Below are positions 8,176 through 19,529 of a stretch of DNA of 64,000 bases, piece after piece. The stretch lies in the NCBI RefSeq assembly GCF_030816505.1, contig NZ_JAUSYB010000001.1, positions 930,001 to 994,000 on the forward strand, in the 5' to 3' direction. The position numbers and the translations under genes are program-made. The number at the start of each line of letters is the position of its first letter. The stretch's first letter is position 1. Source of the DNA: Microbacterium sp. W4I20. Lineage in GTDB: Bacteria > Actinomycetota > Actinomycetes > Actinomycetales > Microbacteriaceae. Below the pieces are notes generated by a model. That model was not told the DNA's origin, made no database searches, and was given only the letters and a program-made list of their open reading frames with translations.

Positions 8176-9591
8176 ATGGCCCAGTACACCAAGCACCCGG
8201 TGGCTGCCCCGCCCACCGCGCCGGAGCGCGAGTCGACGGGGCACCTGCTGCTGCGCGCGTACGTGATCCTCATCCTCTTCGCGACGTTCGCGCATTCCGC
8301 GGTGTACAACCTCCTCGGCATTCTCGGAGCGGGAGTCGTCCTCGCCGTGCTCACGCTCGCCACCCTCGGCATCGGAATCCCGATGCTGGCGCGCAGCCGG
8401 CCGCAGCCGTTCCGCTGGCGGCGGCTGCCTTGGACGGCCCTCGGCTACACGACTCTCGCCCTCGTCTCCGTGGCCTGGTCGCAGTGGCGCGGACCGACCC
8501 TCCTCACTTGGGTGCTGCTGGCCGCCGTCACGGTGAATGCTCTCTTCATCGCGCACGTCCTCACCTGGCACGAGATCGTCCGCGCCCTCTCCTCCGCCTT
8601 CAAATGGATCCTCGGCCTGTCACTGCTTCTCGAGGCGTGGGTCTCCCTCGTGGTGCACGGGCCGCTGCTGCCGAACTTCGCGACGATCCCGGAGGGTGAG
8701 ATCGACCCGCAGTGGTACTGGGTGCGCGACAACCTCTTCGATGGCGGCAGGATCCAGGGCATCGTCGGCAATGCCAACCTCCTGGCCATCGTCTCGCTCT
8801 TCGCGATCATCACGTTCGGCGTGCTGTTCGCGGCGCGGGCGCGCTGGCGCACCACCCTCGCGCTGTGGGCTCTGCTCGCCGCCTACTTCCTGTTCCGCAC
8901 ATCCTCGGCGACCGCGTTCGTCTGCGCCGCTGCTGCCGCCGTGGTTCTCGCGGTCGCCCTCCTGATGCGGCGAGCGACGACCCCCGGCGCCCGGACCCGC
9001 ATATACGTGGTCGCCATCGGCGCGACCCTCATCGGCGTCATCGGGGTCTGGCTCGCCCGGGAGCCCCTGCTGGCTCTTCTCGGTCGCAGCTCCGACCTCA
9101 CCGGACGCTCGGACCGCATCTGGACCAAGGTGCTCGCCCGCGCCGGCGAGCATCCGATCTTCGGCAACGGCTTCTCCAGCCCGTGGATCCCCACGGACCC
9201 GGCCTTCGACCGCTGGATCACGGACCACGACATCACCGTGTTCCACGCCCACAACATGTGGCTCGACGTGCTCCTCCAACTCGGCGTCGTCGGCATCGTG
9301 CTGATGGCCGTCGCTTACGGCAGTCTGCTCTGGCGCTCGTGGTTCTTCGCCGTCGACCGCCCACGGTGGGATCTCCACGCCGCGCGCACCTTCTCACCAC
9401 TCACCCTGCTGCCGAGCCTGTTCACCGTCGTCCTGCTCGTCCAGGGCTTCTCGGAGTCGACCCCGATCATGCTGTGGGGCTGGATGCTGGTGATACTGCT
9501 GTCCTTCAAGCTCAAGTCCGTACCTCTGGTGGGCGTCGGCGAACGCGACCTCCTGTTCGAGCGCGGCGCCCGACAGCGGCGGGTTCCGTGA
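8176..9591 (+). CDS. O-antigen ligase/polymerase (Wzy/WaaL-like) membrane protein
   Basis: A 471-residue protein with about 11-12 hydrophobic segments. It carries the Wzy_C/O-antigen ligase hallmark: a large extracytoplasmic loop (residues ~165-190 and after ~300) and the RSDRIWTKVLARAGEHPIFGNGF segment, where the Arg and the Gly-rich stretch are typical of polymerases and ligases acting on undecaprenyl-linked glycans. It would join or polymerise lipid-linked repeat units outside the membrane. It is coupled by a GTGA overlap to a second protein of the same family. Polymerase versus ligase cannot be decided from sequence alone. Confidence 0.8.
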   Translation: MAQYTKHPVAAPPTAPERESTGHLLLRAYVILILFATFAHSAVYNLLGILGAGVVLAVLTLATLGIGIPMLARSRPQPFRWRRLPWTALGYTTLALVSVAWSQWRGPTLLTWVLLAAVTVNALFIAHVLTWHEIVRALSSAFKWILGLSLLLEAWVSLVVHGPLLPNFATIPEGEIDPQWYWVRDNLFDGGRIQGIVGNANLLAIVSLFAIITFGVLFAARARWRTTLALWALLAAYFLFRTSSATAFVCAAAAAVVLAVALLMRRATTPGARTRIYVVAIGATLIGVIGVWLAREPLLALLGRSSDLTGRSDRIWTKVLARAGEHPIFGNGFSSPWIPTDPAFDRWITDHDITVFHAHNMWLDVLLQLGVVGIVLMAVAYGSLLWRSWFFAVDRPRWDLHAARTFSPLTLLPSLFTVVLLVQGFSESTPIMLWGWMLVILLSFKLKSVPLVGVGERDLLFERGARQRRVP

Positions 9592-10886
9592 CCCCGCTCC
9601 GACCGATGGCGCGCCTCCTCGGATCCGTGGAGATGGCACGCGCCTTCACGCTCGCCGTCCTGACCGCGGTGTTCGGCTCATTCGCGCTCGAGAGGCTGAC
9701 GTCGACCGTCACGCTGGCCGCCGTGATCGCGGCGCTGTGCCTCCTCGGTGCGGCGATCCTCTGGGTCCGGCGCGAGGAGCTGTCCCCGCTGCGGATCGCC
9801 CCCTCGTCGTTGTTCGCCTTTCTGGGCTGGGCCCTGGTGAGCCTGGTCTGGACGACCGACCGATCCGACACGGTCTTCGGCTGGATGTCGCTGTTCGGGT
9901 TCGCCTTCCTCGCCCTGACCGTCGGACACATCCGAGACACGCTGCAGACCGTCCGCGCGATCGGCGACACTCTGCGGGCGCTCCTGGCCGTGTCGCTCGG
10001 GGCCGAGATCCTCTCCGGCATCCTGCTCGACATCCCCTTCGCCTTCCTCGGCATCGAGGGAGACCTCGCGGCCGGAGGTCCGATCCAGGGCATCTTCGGC
10101 AGCCGCAACATGCTGGGCTTCATCGCCGTCATCGCCCTGATCACCTTCGTGATCGAGTGGCGGACGCAGTCGGTGGATCCCCCGCTCGCGGTCGTCTCCA
10201 TCGCGCTGGCCGGAACGCTGGCATTCCTCTCCTCGTCGCCGACGGTGCTGGTCCTCGCGGTCGCCGTCGGCATCGTGACGGCCGCTCTGACGATCGTGCG
10301 GCACGCGTCGCCGGAGCGCCGCAACCTCGTCCAGTGGATGCTGGGGATCCTCGTCGCCCTCGCCCTCACCGTGGCGTTCTCGCTGCGCCATCAGATCATC
10401 GCGATGCTCGACGCCGGTTCCGACTTCTCCATCCGGGCGAATCTGTGGAACTCCATCCTCGACTTCGTCGCCGTGAAACCGATCCAGGGCTGGGGCTGGT
10501 TCGGCGGCTGGGCGCGCGGCGAGTACCCCTTCACCTACATCAACTTCCGCCTCGACGACCGTCATCAGAGCGCTCTGAACGCGTTCTTCGATGTCCTGCT
10601 CCAGCTCGGCGCAGCGGGGCTGGTGCTGTTCCTGCTGCTCGGCGGGGTGGCTCTCATCCGCTCCTGGCTGGTGGCCAGCGTGCGTCGGTCCGTCGTCTAC
10701 GCCTGGACGCCGATCACACTGGTCACTCTCGCCGTCGACTCGATGTTCGAGAGCTTCACCCTCGTCGGCGCCGGATGGTTCATGCTCGTGCTGTGCGCGC
10801 TGCGTGCGGGACAGTCCCGCTCCTGGCGGGAGAACATCGACGCCGCGCAGACCGGCGCGATCCCGACCCTGCGTCGGCTGGGATGA
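9588..10886 (+). CDS. second O-antigen ligase/polymerase-like membrane protein
   Basis: A 432-residue polytopic protein with the same architecture as its upstream neighbour, including the matching segment FSIRANLWNSILDFVAVKPIQGWGWFGGW and a late loop with NAFFDVLLQLG. GTG 9588 overlaps the upstream TGA; an internal ATG at 9606 is possible, but the coupling favours GTG. The pair looks like a tandem duplication that diverged, perhaps one polymerase and one ligase. The gene ends 7 bp from the convergent galE with no room for a separate terminator. Confidence 0.75.
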   Translation: MTPLRPMARLLGSVEMARAFTLAVLTAVFGSFALERLTSTVTLAAVIAALCLLGAAILWVRREELSPLRIAPSSLFAFLGWALVSLVWTTDRSDTVFGWMSLFGFAFLALTVGHIRDTLQTVRAIGDTLRALLAVSLGAEILSGILLDIPFAFLGIEGDLAAGGPIQGIFGSRNMLGFIAVIALITFVIEWRTQSVDPPLAVVSIALAGTLAFLSSSPTVLVLAVAVGIVTAALTIVRHASPERRNLVQWMLGILVALALTVAFSLRHQIIAMLDAGSDFSIRANLWNSILDFVAVKPIQGWGWFGGWARGEYPFTYINFRLDDRHQSALNAFFDVLLQLGAAGLVLFLLLGGVALIRSWLVASVRRSVVYAWTPITLVTLAVDSMFESFTLVGAGWFMLVLCALRAGQSRSWRENIDAAQTGAIPTLRRLG

Positions 10887-10893
10887 CGGGGAC

Positions 10894-11883
10894 TCAGCGC
10901 AGCGAGCGCAGCCGTTCCGCCCACGCGACAGCGTCGCGCACGCCGTCGTCGACCGAGCGCTCGGCCTCCCAGTCGAGCACCGCGGCCGCACGGTCGACGA
11001 TCGCGAAGGCACCGGCCTGATCGCCCGGCCGGCGCTGGGTCTCGACGACGGGGAGCGGTTCACCGGTCACGCGCTCGAACGCCGCGACCAGCTCGCGCAC
11101 GGTGACGCCGTCTCCGGTGCCGATGTTGATGACCTGGTACGGGTCGGCCTCCGTCGCCACCTCGTCGAACTTTCGCACGGCGGCGACATGCGCAAGGGCC
11201 AGGTCCCAGACATGGATGTAATCGCGCAGGCCGGAGCCGTCGCGCGTCGCCCAGTCGGTGCCGGTGATCGAGAAGGCGGCGCCGGTCGCGCGCGCCTGCA
11301 TGATCTTGCCCAGGGCATGCGACGGCGTCGGATTCTGCAGACCCGTACGCAGCTGGGGGTCGGCGCCGATCGGATTGAAGTAGCGGAGAGCGATGGCACG
11401 GAAGTCGCCCGCCACCGCCGCGTCCTTCAGGATCTGCTCGACCATGGCCTTGGTGGTGGCGTACGGGCTGGACGGTGCGAGCAGCCCGGTCTCGTCGACG
11501 CCCTCGCCGCTCTCACCCTGGTAGACGGCCGCGGAGGAGCTGAACACGACGCGGGAGATGCCGGCCTCGCGCAGCCGCTGCAGCAGGATGACGGTCTTGC
11601 CGACGTTGGTGTCGTAATAGCCGAGCGGGTCGGCGACCGACTCGGGCACCACGATGCGCGCGGCACAGTGCACGACTGCGTCGATGTCCGGATGGTCGGC
11701 GACGATCCTGTCGAGCACTTCCCTGTCGGCGATGTCGCCTTCGTACAGGTTGCGCCCCTCGCCGAAGGCTCGGAGACCCGTCGAGAGATCGTCGAGGATC
11801 ACGACCTCGATCCCGGCCTCGATGCATGCCGTCGCCACGGTCGATCCGATGTAGCCGGCGCCGCCGGTGATCAATACCTTCAT
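10894..11883 (-). CDS. galE: UDP-glucose 4-epimerase
   Basis: A 329-residue extended short-chain dehydrogenase with the NAD-binding GGAGYIGS at 7-14, the active-site YATTK motif, and family segments such as YYDTNVGKTVILLQRL, ALRYFNPIGADP and DYIHVWDLALAH. It interconverts UDP-glucose and UDP-galactose in the cytosol, supplying UDP-galactopyranose for the mutase and galactofuranosyltransferases close by. ATG 11883 is chosen over upstream in-frame codons because of the conserved start and a TAGAAT hexamer 7 nt upstream. It is divergent from the GlfT2-like gene, which supports a galactan role. Confidence 0.93.
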   Translation of the reverse strand: MKVLITGGAGYIGSTVATACIEAGIEVVILDDLSTGLRAFGEGRNLYEGDIADREVLDRIVADHPDIDAVVHCAARIVVPESVADPLGYYDTNVGKTVILLQRLREAGISRVVFSSSAAVYQGESGEGVDETGLLAPSSPYATTKAMVEQILKDAAVAGDFRAIALRYFNPIGADPQLRTGLQNPTPSHALGKIMQARATGAAFSITGTDWATRDGSGLRDYIHVWDLALAHVAAVRKFDEVATEADPYQVINIGTGDGVTVRELVAAFERVTGEPLPVVETQRRPGDQAGAFAIVDRAAAVLDWEAERSVDDGVRDAVAWAERLRSLR

Positions 11884-11890
11884 CGGGGTC

Positions 11891-11896
11891 ATTCTA
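11891..11896 (-). promoter_or_regulatory. -10 element of galE, leaderless start
   Basis: TAGAAT on the minus strand, 7 nt before ATG 11883; no -35 hexamer is obvious. Confidence 0.5.
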
Positions 11897-11955
11897 ACCA
11901 TCGCGAAGATGACGCCAGGGCGTCGACTCTCCGCAGATCCGAAGGTGACGGACGG

Positions 11956-11961
11956 TAGGCT
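11956..11961 (+). promoter_or_regulatory. -10 element of the galactan operon
   Basis: TAGGCT in GGTAGGCTACT, about 70 nt before the GTG of the GlfT2-like gene. A GGAG 9 nt before that GTG (12020-12023) would serve as ribosome binding site, so this unit has a leader. The same TAGGCTACT string occurs at 54776. Confidence 0.4.
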
Positions 11962-12032
11962 ACTCACTGCTCGTCGAGTCCCGCGCTGTCCTCCGGCAGC
12001 GGTCTGCGGCACCAACATCGGAGAACTCCCCA

Positions 12033-13943
12033 GTGGCCCACGTCCTTCAGAACGTCGTCTTCCCACTTGATCGCGACCCCGATCTGCTTCCGCTCTATGC
12101 CGATCCCGAGACCTGGTCCGTGATCGAGGATGAGCCCGTGCGCGTGTCCAACCGCGCGCATCTCGGGAACATCCTGGGCCGTCACCGCGCCCGCATCGTC
12201 GCCGGTCGGCGGGTGTCGCTCGGCACCTACTTCAATGCCTTCCCGGCGTCGTACTGGCAGCACTGGACGAGCGTGCGCGAGGTGCAGCTCACGGTGAGGA
12301 CGACGGGACCTGCGACGATCCTCGTCTACCGCTCCAACGGGTCCGGCATCCGCCAGCGCGTCGCGACGCGCGAGGTCACCGGCGAGGCGTCGACCTCGTT
12401 CGATCTCCAGCTCACGCAGTACAGCGACGGCGGCTGGATCTGGTTCGACGTCGTCGCCGACGAGAAGCCCGCCGTGCTCGAGGGTGCGGAGTGGACCACG
12501 GAGCAGGATCCTGCCCGCACCGGAAAAGCCTCGCTCGGCATCACCACCTACAACAAACCCGATTACTGCGTCGAGACCCTGCGCGCCCTGGCCGCCTCCC
12601 CCGACGCGCTCGAGTTCGTCGATCGCATCTTCCTGGTCGACCAGGGTACGCAGTTGGTCGCCGATCAGGACGGATACACCGACGTCGCCGAGCAGCTCGG
12701 CGAGACGCTGCAGGTCATCCGACAGGACAACCTCGGCGGCTCCGGCGGCTTCGCCCGCGCGATGCACGAGACGCTGCAGCGCCCCGAGAGCGACTTCGTG
12801 CAGCTTCTCGACGACGACGTCCGCCTCGAGCCGGAATCGCTCCGTCGTTCGATCGTCTTCGGCCAGTACGCGACCACCCCGGTGCTGGTGGGCGGTCACA
12901 TGTTCGATCTGCTCGACCGACCCAAGCTCCACGGCTGGGCCGAGGTCGTCGACGAGCACCCTTTCATGTGGCGCAATCTCTACCAGGAGAAGATGCCGCA
13001 CGATTTCGGTGTGTCGAACCTGCGTCAGTCCGCTCTGCTGCACATGCGCATGGACGCCGACTACAACGGGTGGTGGATGTGCCTCATCCCCCTCGACGCG
13101 CTCCGCGAGGTCGGCCTGGCCCTTCCCGCGTTCATCAAGTGGGACGACGCCGAATTCTGCCTCCGCGCCGGCGAGGCCGGGTTCCCCACCGTCTCGATGC
13201 CGGGCGTCGCCCTCTGGCATGTCTCCTGGGTGAACAAGGACGACACGATCGACTGGCAGGCCTACTTCCACGCACGCAACCGGATCGTCGCGGGCCTGCT
13301 GCACTCCAACGCCCCGCGGGGTGGACGCCTGCTGACGCACAGCCGACGTGTCGACCTCAAACACCTCATGATGATGCAGTACTACCCCGTGGAGTTGCGC
13401 GCGCGGGCGCTGCGCGACGTCCTGTCCGGTCCGGATCACATGCGGCAGAATCTCGCGACTGCCATGCCGGCGGCGCGCGCCCTGGCCGCCGAGTACCCGG
13501 AGACAATCGTGCACCGCGATCCCTCACGAGTGCTGCACTCCCGGCGCGGCCGCCAGGTCTACAAGCGGTTGTCGAAGAACGACTTCGACAGCCCGAAGGG
13601 CATGCGGCTTCGCTGGTTCACGATCTCCACGCTCGCGAAGCACTGGCTTCACCGGCCCGACCCCGCCAATGTCGCCCAGCCCGAGGTCGAACTGGGCAAG
13701 GAGGACGCCCACTGGTGGCGCATCCCGTCCTTCGACAGCGCACTGGTCAGCGCCGCAGACGGATCGGGCAAGAACATCTACACGCGTGATCGTGCCAAGT
13801 ACCGCCGGATGCTGCGCGAGAGCATTCAGCTGCACGCCGAACTGCGCCGTCGGTGGCCCGAGTTGCGGAAGCAGTATCGCGATGCGCTCCCGCGACTCGT
13901 CTCCCCTGCATCCTGGGAGCAGCTGTTCGAGGAGAAGGCATGA
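12033..13943 (+). CDS. glfT2: galactofuranosyltransferase, GlfT2-like (GT2)
   Basis: A 636-residue protein with the domain order of mycobacterial GlfT2 (about 637 residues): an N-terminal beta domain (1-160), a GT-A domain and a C-terminal helical region. Visible motifs are NLGGSGGF at 233-240, the metal-binding DDD at 260-262, WDDAEF at 370-375 where the family's catalytic Asp lies, and LWHVSW at 394-399 with the family His. The family processively adds galactofuranose from UDP-Galf to a lipid-linked galactan in the cytoplasm. The start is GTG with an upstream GGAG. It is followed by a GlfT1-like gene with an ATGA overlap. Linkage specificity is inferred only from similarity. Confidence 0.9.
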   Translation: MAHVLQNVVFPLDRDPDLLPLYADPETWSVIEDEPVRVSNRAHLGNILGRHRARIVAGRRVSLGTYFNAFPASYWQHWTSVREVQLTVRTTGPATILVYRSNGSGIRQRVATREVTGEASTSFDLQLTQYSDGGWIWFDVVADEKPAVLEGAEWTTEQDPARTGKASLGITTYNKPDYCVETLRALAASPDALEFVDRIFLVDQGTQLVADQDGYTDVAEQLGETLQVIRQDNLGGSGGFARAMHETLQRPESDFVQLLDDDVRLEPESLRRSIVFGQYATTPVLVGGHMFDLLDRPKLHGWAEVVDEHPFMWRNLYQEKMPHDFGVSNLRQSALLHMRMDADYNGWWMCLIPLDALREVGLALPAFIKWDDAEFCLRAGEAGFPTVSMPGVALWHVSWVNKDDTIDWQAYFHARNRIVAGLLHSNAPRGGRLLTHSRRVDLKHLMMMQYYPVELRARALRDVLSGPDHMRQNLATAMPAARALAAEYPETIVHRDPSRVLHSRRGRQVYKRLSKNDFDSPKGMRLRWFTISTLAKHWLHRPDPANVAQPEVELGKEDAHWWRIPSFDSALVSAADGSGKNIYTRDRAKYRRMLRESIQLHAELRRRWPELRKQYRDALPRLVSPASWEQLFEEKA

Positions 13944-14902
13944 CTGCGGCGCCCGGTGCCTTCGACCCGGCGACCGCGACGATCGTGATCGTCACGTTCA
14001 ACCGTTCGCATCTGCTGGCGGGCCTCCTCACCAGCATCACCGCGATGAACCCGAAACCGGGCCACGTGGTGATCATCGACAATGCGTCGTCCGACGACAC
14101 CACCGACGTGGTCGAGTCGTTCCGGGACGGCATCGGCACCGAGATCGTGTACCGACGCCTTGAGACCAACACCGGCGGCTCCGGCGGTTTCAGCGAGGGC
14201 ATGCGGACGGCGTACGAACTCGGGTCCGAGTGGATCTGGATGATGGATGACGACGTCGAGGTCGTCACCGACGGTCTCGCCAAGATGGGCAAGTGGGCGT
14301 CGCGGTTCAAGAGCATCCAGGGCCGCCGCTTCGACTACGACGGCAGCGAGTTCTACTGGCAGTACCGCATCGCCGAGCGCATGGGGATCCCGATCCCCTT
14401 CGCGCCCTCCGGATTCGACGCCTCCGGCTTCAAAGAGATGAACAGCGGATGCTTCGAGGGGATGTTCATCCACCGTTCGATCGTGCAGCAGATCGGCCTG
14501 CCGGACCCGCGGTTCTTCATCTACTGGGATGACCAGATGTACGGCTGGCTCGCCTCCCGCCGGACGACCGCTGTCATCGTGGATGAATTCGTGCTGCGAC
14601 GCACCCGCGAGATCAAGCAGTGGGACATGGGCATCCGCCACATGAACGCCTCGAGCAACGCCTACCGCTACTACATCATGCGCAACCGCGGCTTCATCAA
14701 GCAGTACTACCGCGTGCACGGCGTCTACAACCCGGTGCTCTTCGGTCTGGGTACCGCGGCGACCTTCGCGAAGGAACTCATCCGCCTCGTGTTCGTCGAG
14801 CGCACCGTCCGCGGCACCAGCAACCTCTTCCGCGGCCTCCGCGACGGAGGCAGGGCCGGACGGGATCGCGCCTGGCAGCCGATGGCCCCCTTGGACGCAT
14901 GA
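13940..14902 (+). CDS. glfT1: galactofuranosyltransferase, GlfT1-like (GT2)
   Basis: A 320-residue GT-A glycosyltransferase: nucleotide-binding start TIVIVTFNRSHLLAGLL, NTGGSGGFSEG at about 77-87 (as in GlfT2), metal-binding DDD at 103-105 in WIWMMDDDVEV, and a later YWDDQMYGW with the family's Trp-Asp-Asp. The family initiates galactan by adding the first galactofuranose residues to the lipid-linked primer. The ATG at 13940 overlaps the upstream TGA; an in-frame extension to 13853 is unlikely. Overlaps on both sides show one operon with the GlfT2-like gene and the following anchored protein. Confidence 0.85.
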   Translation: MTAAPGAFDPATATIVIVTFNRSHLLAGLLTSITAMNPKPGHVVIIDNASSDDTTDVVESFRDGIGTEIVYRRLETNTGGSGGFSEGMRTAYELGSEWIWMMDDDVEVVTDGLAKMGKWASRFKSIQGRRFDYDGSEFYWQYRIAERMGIPIPFAPSGFDASGFKEMNSGCFEGMFIHRSIVQQIGLPDPRFFIYWDDQMYGWLASRRTTAVIVDEFVLRRTREIKQWDMGIRHMNASSNAYRYYIMRNRGFIKQYYRVHGVYNPVLFGLGTAATFAKELIRLVFVERTVRGTSNLFRGLRDGGRAGRDRAWQPMAPLDA

Positions 14903-15492
14903 CGATGGACGAGCAGCAGCCGGAACTGCGATGGGCCCCGCTGGAGCCCGCGCCGAAGCGCACCGGTCGCGTCTGGCTCATCGTGGGCATCGCCGTCGCC
15001 GCGCTCGTCATCGTCGGCGTTCTGCTGTTCCTCCTGATCCCGCGCGGCGAATCACCTGATCCCGGAGCCAGCGCGTCGCCGAGCCCGTCGGCATCCGCCA
15101 CGTCGACGACGACCCCGTCGCCGTCCGCCAGCCCCGAGCCGAGCGAGACGCCGATCACCACTCCGCCGCCCGCTGCGGACCCGACCGTGGAAGTCTTCCG
15201 CGGCAAGGTGAAAGGCTGGCTCGACACCGCACCGCGCGGGCTCGACATCATCGCGGGAGCCGTGGAGCAGGACGGTCTCCCCGTGCTCGACACCCTGCAG
15301 GACGACGCGCAGCGATTGTCGGATTCACAGCCGCCGTCGTCGATCCAGCAAGCGTGGAGCGACGGGATCTCCGCGTACTCGCAGCGTCTGACCGACCTAC
15401 GCTCAGCCATCACGAGCGGCTCCGGCGTCTCCGGCGCCATCGACGCCGCACGGTCGGCGGCGCAGGATCTCCGCGGGCTCGTCGGACTCTGA
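14899..15492 (+). CDS. membrane-anchored protein with Pro/Ser/Thr-rich linker, unknown function
   Basis: A 197-residue protein not assigned to a family. Residues 24-47 form one transmembrane helix with the N terminus inside. Residues 51-93 are a low-complexity Ser/Pro/Thr linker typical of surface proteins that span the cell wall. Residues ~95-197 are a mainly helical extracytoplasmic domain without cysteines. ATG 14899 overlaps the GlfT1-like stop (ATGA); ATG 14905 is an alternative. The operon position suggests a role in handling galactan outside the membrane, but this is inference. Confidence 0.7.
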   Translation: MTMDEQQPELRWAPLEPAPKRTGRVWLIVGIAVAALVIVGVLLFLLIPRGESPDPGASASPSPSASATSTTTPSPSASPEPSETPITTPPPAADPTVEVFRGKVKGWLDTAPRGLDIIAGAVEQDGLPVLDTLQDDAQRLSDSQPPSSIQQAWSDGISAYSQRLTDLRSAITSGSGVSGAIDAARSAAQDLRGLVGL

Positions 15493-15521
15493 GGTCGAAG
15501 AGTGCTGGATCCGGGTGACCG

Positions 15522-16256
15522 CTAGACGGCGTGGTCGGCGTTGTACCGGTCGAGCACCTCGGCGATCGGAGCATCGAGCACGAGGGCTCCCTTATCCAGA
15601 TACAGGCCCCTCGTGCAGAACCGGCGGAGGTCGCGCTCGTTGTGGCTCACGAAGAACAGCGTGCGCCCCTCCGCGAGCAACTCGTCGATGCGCTTGTAGC
15701 ACTTGTCCCGGAACGCCTTGTCACCCACGGCGAGAACCTCGTCGACGAGCAGAATCGGCTCGTCGAGCTGGGAGACGACGGAGAACGCCAAGCGCACCTT
15801 CATGCCGTTCGAGAGGTGCTTGTACGGGGTGTCCTCGAAGCCGGCCAGCTCGGCGAAGCCGATGATGCCGTCGTACCGGCGGGAGACCTCGTCCCGTGAC
15901 ATGCCGTGGAGCCCTGCGGTCAAACGGACGTTCTCGCGCACTGTGAGGTCGCCGACGAATCCGCCGGTGATCTCGATCAGCGGAGCCACGCCGCCATTCA
16001 CGATGACTCGGCCCTCATCGGGCAGCAGGACCTTGGCCACCAGGCGGAGCAGCGTCGACTTCCCCTGGCCGTTGCGGCCGACGACGCCGATCGACTCCCC
16101 CGGCTGCACCGAGAACGAGACATCGCGCAGCGCCCAGAACTCGCCGGGGCGAGACCGGCGGGAGGCGCCGGCGAAGAGATCCTTGAAGGTGCGGCTCCCC
16201 CTCCGGTTTCGGCGGAAGTGGACGCCGAGGCCCTGCACTTCGATGGCTGAGGACAT
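15522..16256 (-). CDS. ABC-2 polysaccharide exporter, ATP-binding subunit (RfbE/Wzt/TagH-like)
   Basis: A 244-residue ATPase with Walker A VGRNGQGKST, a signature region HLSNGMKVRLAFSV, which is the variant seen in polysaccharide and teichoic acid exporters, Walker B EPILLVDEVLAVGD and switch His in FFVSHNERD. It ends without the C-terminal carbohydrate-binding domain found in long Wzt proteins. It powers export of a lipid-linked polymer; the GlfT1/GlfT2-like and mutase genes around it point to galactan. Its ATG shares one base with the permease stop (TGATG). The substrate is inferred from context. Confidence 0.88.
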   Translation of the reverse strand: MSSAIEVQGLGVHFRRNRRGSRTFKDLFAGASRRSRPGEFWALRDVSFSVQPGESIGVVGRNGQGKSTLLRLVAKVLLPDEGRVIVNGGVAPLIEITGGFVGDLTVRENVRLTAGLHGMSRDEVSRRYDGIIGFAELAGFEDTPYKHLSNGMKVRLAFSVVSQLDEPILLVDEVLAVGDKAFRDKCYKRIDELLAEGRTLFFVSHNERDLRRFCTRGLYLDKGALVLDAPIAEVLDRYNADHAV

Positions 16257-17074
16257 CAGAGCTCCTTCAGCACGGGTCGCTCGAGTTTCCGGAAGGTCCA
16301 GATTCCCAGGGCGAGGATCACGAGGCACATCACGACGCTGATCACGAGGGTGAAGAGATTCCACTGATCGGGGAAGAACGGCATGCGGTAGAGCATGAAG
16401 ATCCCAGCGAGCGGATTGAACGCACCGAGCGTCTGAAAGAGCCCGGGAAGATCGGTGACGTTGTAGATGATCGGGGTCGCATAGAACATCGCCCGCAGGA
16501 TGAGGGCGGTGGTGCGCTCCAGATCGACGTACATGACGCACAGCGGCGCGACCAGCAACCCCAGCCCGACGAGGAGAACGGTCTGCAGGAGCATCGCCAC
16601 GGGCACCCAGAGCACGCCCCAGCCCACCTCGACGACGTACTTGGGGTCCGTCTCGACGAGCAGGTTCACGACGATGAACAGCACGAGCACGGGCAAGGAG
16701 AAGAGATACTCCATCCCCTTGCTCAGCACGATCCGGTTGACCCAGATCGAGCGCGGGATCGCGGTGGAGCGCACGAGACGCGCATCCTTCTTGAACGCGC
16801 GTGTGAAGTCCGACACGGACGCGTTGAACCACACCCAGGGCAGCAGCGCACTGATCAGGAAGATGATGTACGGCTCTTCGCCGACATCCCGATGGAAGAT
16901 CTGCGTGAAGACGAACCAGTAGATCCCGCTCATGACGAGCGGGTCGAGAACCGACCACAGATAGCCGAGGAAGCTCGTCGAGTACCGGACCTTCAGGTCG
17001 CGGGCCGACAGCAGCCACAGCGAATGCAGATAGCGCCGGGGCGTCCCGGGCGCCCCGACAGCAGCGTGACTCAC
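16256..17074 (-). CDS. ABC-2 polysaccharide exporter, permease subunit (RfbD/Wzm/TagG-like)
   Basis: A 272-residue integral membrane protein with six hydrophobic segments. An amphipathic N terminus (LLSARDLKVRYSTSFLGYLWSVLDPL) and the FKKDARLVRSTAIPRSIW coupling segment are both typical of ABC-2 polymer permeases. It forms the channel with the ATPase immediately downstream. GTG 17074 is preceded by TAGACT 7 nt upstream, and that TAG is the stop codon of the mutase gene, so the exporter has its own promoter as well as read-through from glf. It is comparable to mycobacterial Rv3783, which is linked to galactan export (family knowledge). Confidence 0.88.
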   Translation of the reverse strand: MSHAAVGAPGTPRRYLHSLWLLSARDLKVRYSTSFLGYLWSVLDPLVMSGIYWFVFTQIFHRDVGEEPYIIFLISALLPWVWFNASVSDFTRAFKKDARLVRSTAIPRSIWVNRIVLSKGMEYLFSLPVLVLFIVVNLLVETDPKYVVEVGWGVLWVPVAMLLQTVLLVGLGLLVAPLCVMYVDLERTTALILRAMFYATPIIYNVTDLPGLFQTLGAFNPLAGIFMLYRMPFFPDQWNLFTLVISVVMCLVILALGIWTFRKLERPVLKEL

Positions 17075-17084
17075 GATGTCGAGT

Positions 17085-19516
<2,432 letters not shown>

Positions 19517-19523
19517 GAGATCC

Positions 19524-19529
19524 AGTCTA
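19524..19529 (-). promoter_or_regulatory. -10 element of the dehydrogenase gene, overlapping the upstream stop codon
   Basis: TAGACT on the minus strand, 7 nt before ATG 19516. As at 17082, its TAG is the stop codon of the upstream gene (the acyltransferase). Confidence 0.5.
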
